From Halocafeteria seosinensis (Eukaryota; Sar; Bigyra; Bicosoecida), in assembly GCA_001687465.1 (NCBI GenBank), contig LVLI01000234.1:46423-110422 (forward strand): a stretch of 64,000 nt of DNA, written 5' to 3'. Below the pieces are notes generated by a model. That model had not been told where the DNA came from, searched no databases, and saw nothing but the letters and a program-made list of their open reading frames with translations. A program made the position numbers and the translations under genes. How positions within the stretch are numbered: the stretch's first letter is position 1; each line of letters starts with the position of its first letter. This document shows positions 57,706 to 64,000 of this stretch, piece by piece.

Positions 57706-59833
57706 CTATGTGGCCGAAGTCTTCCTTGAAATAAGCTCCTTCATGTACTCGCTACACTCTTCATAAGTGCCACACGGATGTAGCAAAATCCAATTAATCT
57801 GCTCCTCAATCAGAGCACCTAACTGAGGTCCTTTCGCTGCTCCTAATTTCATCAACTCTTTACCCTGTGCGTCGGTCGAAGAGTAAGATAACCAATGAAC
57901 TAAAATAGACACATAAATGCAATGATGCTTACATTCAAATGTGGTTGCATTTTCCAGGCTTCCGAAACTTTCCATTCTTTTGCTGCTTCCGGAATAAGCT
58001 TGAAGGAATTTAGAACGGTTTCCACCTCTGATGCGTCGAGCGGAGCGGATGCTTCTCGTTCGACAGATTTAACAGCAGCAGCAATGTGTAGAGCACTTGT
58101 CCACAGCGGACCGGCTTCGCGAACTGCTTTCCCCAACAATAGCCTGGTGTCATCATCAACATCTGTCCCTTTTACTTCCAGTTCTTTGAACACATTGAGC
58201 AGGCGCTCAGTGCAAATCTGAATGGAATACACTCGTGTGGCAATGCGCGTATTCCACTTCAAGTGGCATTTCACTACAGACTGGATGAAAGATATCGGAT
58301 GCTTTCGCTTGGCATCATCATCCGCCAAAAGCATACGACAGGGCCATGTAACCGCCGCAAGAAGTAGATTCTGTACTGTTTCTTTGTCGCCGTCCATACT
58401 TCGGCTGTGGTCATCTTTAAGATGAGATTGAGTCCATTCCTTCTCCCACATGCTCTCACTACCAGCTTCCCCAGCTCCACTCTTCCTTCGTACGTCAACT
58501 GTTATATTGTGAACCAACTTCATAGCATCTGCTTCACTCCCGTTCGTCGAATCTTGACCATCCAAGTGTATTGTAGGAAGAATTGAACTGTTGCTTCCTG
58601 TCCACTGTTTGTTAAGCATTTCCACTACGTCCATTCCTTCGTCTAATGCTCGGCGGAGACAAAAAACGCCCATATCAGGGTATTCTGAAGTGAAAGGGTT
58701 CGGCACTTTGCCTCGCGACCCTTGGAGCAAATTATGATCCGCTTCGTCCTTGTCAAGTATGCGCGTTGGTTGTAATACAATGCCTAGGAGTCTTGTCTCA
58801 TGAAGTATTCGTAAAGCTCCTACAGGACGAGGTCCGAGCATCATTCCGGAGAACTCCGTCCCCACTCGTTCTTTGGACACCTTCTCTTGAAGCGCCGTCC
58901 GAACGGTTTCTCTCTGCATAGTACCCCATAAGTCTTTGTCTACATGGAAAGCATATTTTGAAGCGAATCGGACAGCCCTCATGACCCTTAAAGGATCATC
59001 CATCAGCGTCGTATGTGGTTCGAGTGGAGTGCGGATTCTGTCATTTTTCAAGTCTTGATAGCCCTGCAGACATCCTAGGCCAAAAAGCACCGGTAAGAGG
59101 AGAGAAAGAGCCGCTTCGAGATGAACGCATCTAGATCCGTACCTTGCCCGTGTAGTCTTCGATGCACTCCTCGTTCAAATTGAAGAAGAGTGAATTCAAG
59201 GTGAAGTCTCTTCGTTCGGCATCTTCTTCTGCTGAACCAAATTTCTGAAGCAATTTCATTTAAAAAAAATTCGATACATAAAGAAGTCCTTGGAAGAAAA
59301 AGTTACGTATCATGCACCATCCTGCGGCTTACCATCACAGGAATCCGACTCTCCTGAGCGTACTCTTCGCTCCGTAAGTTCACGAAATCCACATCAATGC
59401 CATGAATTTTGGTTGTGGCCGTCTCTAGGTGTTTAGATTGTCCTGGATTAGCTTGAATGACGGCCACTGAATGCGCTTCCTGGCCCCGCTGTCGTAGGTA
59501 CTCGGCGACAATCTGAGCGAATTCCTGGCCCGTCATTGTATCCACGGCAATATCAAAGTCATGATTGGGGAGGCCCAAAAGTTTATCACGAACCCATCCT
59601 CCCGCTATTCGGACCACTACACTGCTACTGGGGTTCTTTGTATGCGCGTATTGCGTGGCACTTTGGAGCGTATGCACCACTTGCTTCTCTGTTTCGGTCA
59701 GTCCTATCGTGGCATGCTCCACAACGCTTAATTCACTCGCCATATTGGTGTACGAATTGCTTATTATCCTCAATGTACTTTGTGTATAACGTGGGAAAGT
59801 CTGTCGTATTATCCCTGAGAACAATGGCAGCAT
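57706..59833 (-). CDS. TRNT1/CCA1: CCA tRNA nucleotidyltransferase
   Basis: Four exons on the minus strand (59833-59333, 59244-59143, 59063-57933, 57864-57706) give 630 residues. The class II nucleotidyltransferase head shows RIAGGWVRDKLLG (residues 75-87) and DFDIAVD (92-98) with the two metal-binding aspartates. RRDFTLNSLFFNLNEECIEDYTGK lies in exon 2, and DDPLRVMRAVRFASKY (near residue 224) follows. The C-terminal helical body ends with GKELMKLGAAKGPQLGALIEE. It adds CCA to tRNA 3' ends. The first 30 residues are basic and hydroxylated with a second Met at 31, suggesting alternative mitochondrial and cytosolic forms as in yeast CCA1. The acceptor at 57865 keeps phase 0. Confidence 0.93.
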
Positions 59834-60186
59834 TAAACTAGCTTACAAGAGGAAAGCAGCAACGGACAAACATTTCACCAGTTACAACAAGAAAAAGTAC
59901 ATGGCCCATGGGGTTCATTCTTCAACAAAAACAACAGACAATCCTATAGACAAGCTGTTGTTGATGTTTGGAACAGATACGAGGCCATTTTTCCCATCAC
60001 CTTCACAGAGAGATACAGACAGCTTCACAGAAGGACGAAGTGCGTTCAATTGAATTGACACAAGATTCGCGGAGTTGATGGGATCGAGCCTTTGTTTGTG
60101 GAGGACGGTAGAGCTTCAAGCGAGACAGAGTTAGTGAGCGGTAGTCGTTTGGATGACGTGTTAATCAGCAGGTTAAGCACAGACAG
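59834..60186. promoter_or_regulatory. Divergent promoter region of the CCA enzyme and GNL1
   Basis: 353 bp between divergent starts. No motif could be supported. Confidence 0.5.
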
Positions 60187-62681
60187 ATGCCTCCCAAGAA
60201 GAGCGGTGGTGGAGGAGGAGGAGCGTCCCGTCGGCAGCCATTTTCGGGAAAGAAGAAAAAGGAGCAACTGAAAGGAAAGCGCAGGCAGAAACAAGGCCAC
60301 AGCAGCGAAAGTGAGGATGAACATGATGTGGGAGGAGCCTCTGAAGAACTCAGTCCTTCCCCTGAGAATGAGTTTGATCCCCGAAGAGCCGGAAGAAGCA
60401 GTGCTTCCAGCACAGTACCAGAATTGCCTCTTCATGTGAGTTTGGGTCGAAGTGGTCATGTGAATAACCTGTCCACCATGTTCGTTAAGGAGACGGATGA
60501 GGCGGTTCGCAAGCGCAAAGCCATAGCTACGTTTCCTATCGACGCTACAGCGCGCTTTGTCGGGACAGACGCTGTACGCGAGGTTCAGCGGATAAAGCAT
60601 GAACAGGATTCATCGGAGTGGCACCATTTCATCGAAGCGCGGATCAAAGAGCAAAAGAAGAAGAGTGGCGGGTTAGCGCAGATGCCATACATTCACGCGG
60701 CAAACTATGCACCGCATATTCGCAAACGCTTTATGATGGAGGAAGTAACTACAGAAAAAGCGGACGGCACTGCTGAATCTACTGGAGACATGTATGTAAG
60801 GCCTCTGAGGACCACAAGGATTAGCGTTTCATCCATTCCCGTTTGCGTGTTCACAGAGAGAATTTTCCATTAGGAATGCCCCTCAGCCAGTATTGGTTCG
60901 AGCGAGAGAACTGTGAGATATTTAATGACGCAGCTTTCGAATATGATCCTGAGAAGGAGAAAGAAATCTATAACCAATGGTACGAACACCGATGACATAG
61001 TCAAGCTGTCTTTCAGCATCCATCCACTGTTTTTGCAGGCTAGAGGATATCTACACACACTACGATAGAACGGAACTGAATCAATTCGAACACAATCTCG
61101 AGGTTTGGAAGCAGCTGTGGCATGTGCTCGACAACAGCTCTTCCATCGCACTGGTAGCGGACGCTAGGAATCCGTTGTTTCATTTGGAACCATCGCTATA
61201 TCACTTCGTTTGTCATGTCATGGACAAGCCACTCTATGTTATCCTCAATAAGGTACGCCCGCACTCACTCAAAACTGCCAAACTACGATCCTCCGGAGAC
61301 TAAAGTTACTCTCTATATCCGCAGGCTGACCTGGTTCCTCAGCAGTGCATTGAGGCTTGGAAAAAATACTTGCAAACAACATTTCCCTCGCTCGGGGGAG
61401 TGGTCCCATTTACTGCTAATGCTGCACAATGCAACTTTAATGATTCTTTGGGCCAAAGGTGCTGTAATGTATTGAGTCTGATCGCGTTTACAAGAATTAT
61501 TACCAAGTAGTTGAATTTTCGCAGGAGAAAGGCACTGTCTCAGGCTCATACAACATTTGACGAGGATTGCAACGAAGCCCGTGCAAGCAGCGTAAAGCAA
61601 CTATTGCGTATCATAGGTTGCGCGGAAGCTGACACCAGATCTATAACGCAGAGTGTCCGTAACATGACCGCTCAGACATTCAATACTGGTGCTTCGAGAA
61701 AGACGCAGAAAGACCTACCCTCTCGCCGGCATAAACGAGGCGGTATGGAAAACGAGGCAGAAGCAATCAACAAGATGGTCGCCGAAGCGGCTGGAATTGG
61801 CAGCGACGAGGAGGACGACGAAGAGGCAATCGATGAAAGGGAGACAGGAGAGACGAACGAGGAGCCCGAGCGGGAGAAGGATTCGTCGAAACTACTAACA
61901 GTAGGAATGATTGGGCATCCCAACGCCGGCAAGAGCAGTATTATAAAGTACGGGTGGTTAATGCCATTGGTTAGGATGTTGAGTTTGATTCTTTGTCTGG
62001 AATTCATGCAGCCTGTTGGCCGCACGGAAAAGAGTGTCTGTATCTAGAACTGCCGGACACACAAAACACTTCCAATCAGTTCCAGTACGTTTGATTAGTT
62101 GTGAAACTGGAGATACTTTATTTGACAGCTGAGAGATGATGGTGCTGCAGATTACAAATGGCCTGCAGGTCCTGGACTGCCCCGGTTTGGTCTTTCCTCA
62201 TTCAATACATGATTTTGTTTCCGAGGATTCTGCAACCGTAATGACGCACTCCCTGTCTCCGCAACTCCTGTCGATAGCTATGCAGCAGTGCCTAGGTGTT
62301 ATTCCGTTGGCCCAGGTGCGAGAGTGCTACACCGCTATCCGATTCCTTGCTGAACGAATCCCGTTAGAGAGGTGGTATGGTTTGGCGCTTCCCGATGACT
62401 GGGAATATCTTGTCACAGTAACCGATCAAATGCCTCAAGAACTCAAATCTGAAGGAGAACGAAACGAAGTTATTGACGAACGTCACAAGACAGTATTTCT
62501 TCGTTGGTCTGCGTACTCGATTTGTGATGCCTACGCTGCGAAAAAAGGAATGAGGATTGCCAAGACTGGCGCCCCCGATGCGCATGCTGCTGGCAGATCT
62601 ATCCTTTATGATGCCGTCGACGGGGTGGTATCACTCTTTTTCTGGCCACCAGCATATTCGACCAAACACAGGTGTACCTAA
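60187..62681 (+). CDS. GNL1: GNL1-type circularly permuted nucleolar GTPase
   Basis: Seven exons (60187-60795, 60861-60979, 61039-61252, 61325-61458, 61525-61947, 62012-62084, 62151-62681) give 700 residues. The N-terminus QPFSGKKKKEQLKGKRRQK matches the KKPFSVKQKKKQLQDKR start of human GNL1. The GTPase motifs are in permuted order: NKAD (G4, across exons 3 and 4), GHPNAGKSS (G1), SRTAGHTKHFQ (G2), DCPG (G3). PLAQVRECYTAIRFLAERIP and the closing FFWPPAYS also match. Such YlqF/YawG-family proteins serve ribosome biogenesis. The 62151 acceptor gives spacing to DCPGLVFP identical to GNL1. Between exon 4 and the G1 motif is an acidic insert. Confidence 0.93.
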
Positions 62682-62771
62682 CAGTCTACATACTACAGAT
62701 GAGAGAGGTTCTAATCTACGATGTCTATTAAGTAGGCCAGAACAATATGGAAATGACTACGGAGCAGTCCT

Positions 62772-64000
62772 TCAAGGAATTTTGAAGACATCCTTGAGCT
62801 TCTTCATACAAAGCCAATCTTCTTTTGCCATCACATCGCGGAAATTTTCCTTCACACAATCAATAGTTTCCCGCGAAATATGGCTGTAGAGCATATGTTT
62901 CTCAGTGAAGTGTCTCCCCGCTTGTACAGCACGTTGATCCTCATTCATGGGCTCTATTCGGGCGGCAACAGGAGGGTCGCCAGCAGCACATTGCTCAACA
63001 GGTTTATGCTCATGCTCCATACTAGTCACACGTCCTAGATCAAGCACCATGGGCATTCCCTCAGGTGTTTCACCTGCTATCACGCAGAGAGGTGTTTCAA
63101 TGCGCAATTTTCCAGCAACCACTTCCACGCCTAGAACCAAGGGATTTCTGTTGTTGAAAATCTTCACGATCTTGCACGCAGCCGGAAATACGGCCAAGTC
63201 GCTCAGCGATTTCTGTTTCTCTTCTCGTACCTGCTCAATGTGGTTTGTAAACTCATCGGTAAGATGATAAATAATATCTGCGGAGAATATTTTTATTCCA
63301 TTCTCTTCCGCATACTGTCGCGCCTCCGCGCTGATCTTTACATCAAAGGCTAGGATGACTGCGTACTCAGGTTTCCTTTCCAACATGGCGCACGCTTCTT
63401 TGACGTTTTTCTTGTGCACAGTACCAAGGTTGACTCCTGCTACTGGGATTGGAGGATCCATCGTCTTCAAGTGGTGAATCAATGCCTCGAGAGACCCAAG
63501 AGTGGATGCCTGTACAAATACTCCAATGGAATCGCGATGCATGTTTTCCATCAACTCCTCATAATCCTTCATCACTTCTTCTTTCAGCTGTTCTTCTTCA
63601 TCCTCCGAGTCCAAGACAAACAACTGAGTTCCTGCAATCGCCTTTTCCAGCGTATGGCCATGAGAAGCGATCTTCACTCCTTTCGCAGCCTCTACTCGAC
63701 TATGACGGGCGAAATCCGATTTCACTCGAATTTCTTTGCCTTCAGCTGGAGTAAGCAGTGCCCTTACCGGGGCAACAATAGGACCATTCATACCACACAC
63801 CACGATATTGTCTCCTTCATTCAAGGCTCCATTAACAAGAACGACATCGATAGTGGATCCCAGTCCCTCAAAAGTGTTGACCTCGAGCACAGTTCCCATT
63901 GGAAAGTCCATGTACATCATACGCTTTCCCATAAGCTGTTGCGTTAACTTGATCATCAGCATGAGTAAGTCGGGAATGCCTTCTCCTGTCATAGCAGACG
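62772..64000 (-). CDS. EIF5B: Translation initiation factor eIF5B, C-terminal part (5' end outside window)
   Basis: An open frame from the window edge to a stop at 62772, about 409 residues. The edge shows SAMTGEGIPDLL, the end of the GTPase domain. Domain II follows (GTVLEVNTFEGLGSTIDVVLVNG...), then domain III (IGVFVQASTLGSLEALIHHLK, VAGVNLGTVHKKNV, AVILAFDVKI), and domain IV (NNRNPLVLGVEVVAGKLR). The chain ends with ISRETIDCVKENFRDVMAKEDWLCMKKLKDVF, the conserved C-terminal helix that contacts eIF1A. It joins ribosomal subunits using GTP. The 5' part, with the low-complexity N-terminus and GTP-binding motifs, is beyond 64000. Convergent with GNL1, 90 bp apart. Confidence 0.95.
   Translation of the reverse strand, partial: SAMTGEGIPDLLMLMIKLTQQLMGKRMMYMDFPMGTVLEVNTFEGLGSTIDVVLVNGALNEGDNIVVCGMNGPIVAPVRALLTPAEGKEIRVKSDFARHSRVEAAKGVKIASHGHTLEKAIAGTQLFVLDSEDEEEQLKEEVMKDYEELMENMHRDSIGVFVQASTLGSLEALIHHLKTMDPPIPVAGVNLGTVHKKNVKEACAMLERKPEYAVILAFDVKISAEARQYAEENGIKIFSADIIYHLTDEFTNHIEQVREEKQKSLSDLAVFPAACKIVKIFNNRNPLVLGVEVVAGKLRIETPLCVIAGETPEGMPMVLDLGRVTSMEHEHKPVEQCAAGDPPVAARIEPMNEDQRAVQAGRHFTEKHMLYSHISRETIDCVKENFRDVMAKEDWLCMKKLKDVFKIP

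Overview
This is nuclear DNA from a flagellated or ciliated microbial eukaryote. Genes lie on both strands. Most are split by short GT-AG introns, mostly about 55-125 nt. TAA, TAG and TGA all end genes, so the code is standard. A full NPHP4 orthologue implies a cilium with a transition zone. A complete eukaryotic tRNA-Sec implies that TGA can also be read as selenocysteine. APC13, GNL1, eIF5B, TBC1D22, CENP-V, a CCA-adding enzyme and an EXD3/Mut7-like nuclease complete the conserved set. I cannot fix the lineage from sequence alone: a protist, an alga or a zoosporic fungus all fit. Exon models here were built by hand from splice sites, frame and family alignment.

Layout. 0.2-7.3 kb: NPHP4 (+), then tRNA-Sec (-). 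8.0-11.1 kb: two tandem paralogues encoding two-pass membrane proteins of unknown family, with matching intron positions. 11.1-12.8 kb: gene-poor, with an ORF broken by one stop and a short telomere-like array. 12.8-15.5 kb: a secreted GLUG-like repeat protein (-) joined in frame to an upstream signal-peptide module. 16.0 kb: CENP-V/GFA protein. 17.6-20.5 kb: two tandem ankyrin genes with one repeat per exon. 21-24.4 kb: a CCDC137-like basic protein (+) converging on an FHA/coiled-coil protein (-). 25.2-32.9 kb: TBC1D22 RabGAP, an SLC45-like transporter, and a second GLUG-like protein (+). 33.1-37.8 kb: a six-exon nuclease gene fusing a DEDDy exonuclease, a YbaK-type deacylase domain and Mut7-C. 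38.0-38.35 kb: tandem 78-bp repeats and a perfect hairpin. 38.5-45.3 kb: a hypothetical gene, a giant coiled-coil protein and a third small ankyrin gene.

45.3-47.8 kb is a repeat island bounded by a 42-bp inverted repeat. 47.8-51.3 kb: a Crinkler/RHS-like P-loop NTPase whose six introns are all phase 1, with a 21-bp micro-exon. 51.5-54.4 kb: a putatively mitochondrial AAA ATPase. 54.6-56.5 kb: an ankyrin-FN3-RING protein (-). 57.0-64.0 kb: dense housekeeping genes: APC13-like (+), CCA tRNA nucleotidyltransferase (-), GNL1 (+) and the C-terminal part of eIF5B (-), which runs off the window end.

Conserved housekeeping genes sit next to lineage-specific families (GLUG, ankyrin, Crinkler-like, paired membrane proteins), and the repeats concentrate around the latter. 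The most notable items are the exonuclease-YbaK-Mut7-C fusion, the GLUG gene with its upstream module, the modular ankyrin exons, the phase-1 Crinkler-like gene beside a TIR-bounded repeat island, and the tRNA-Sec.
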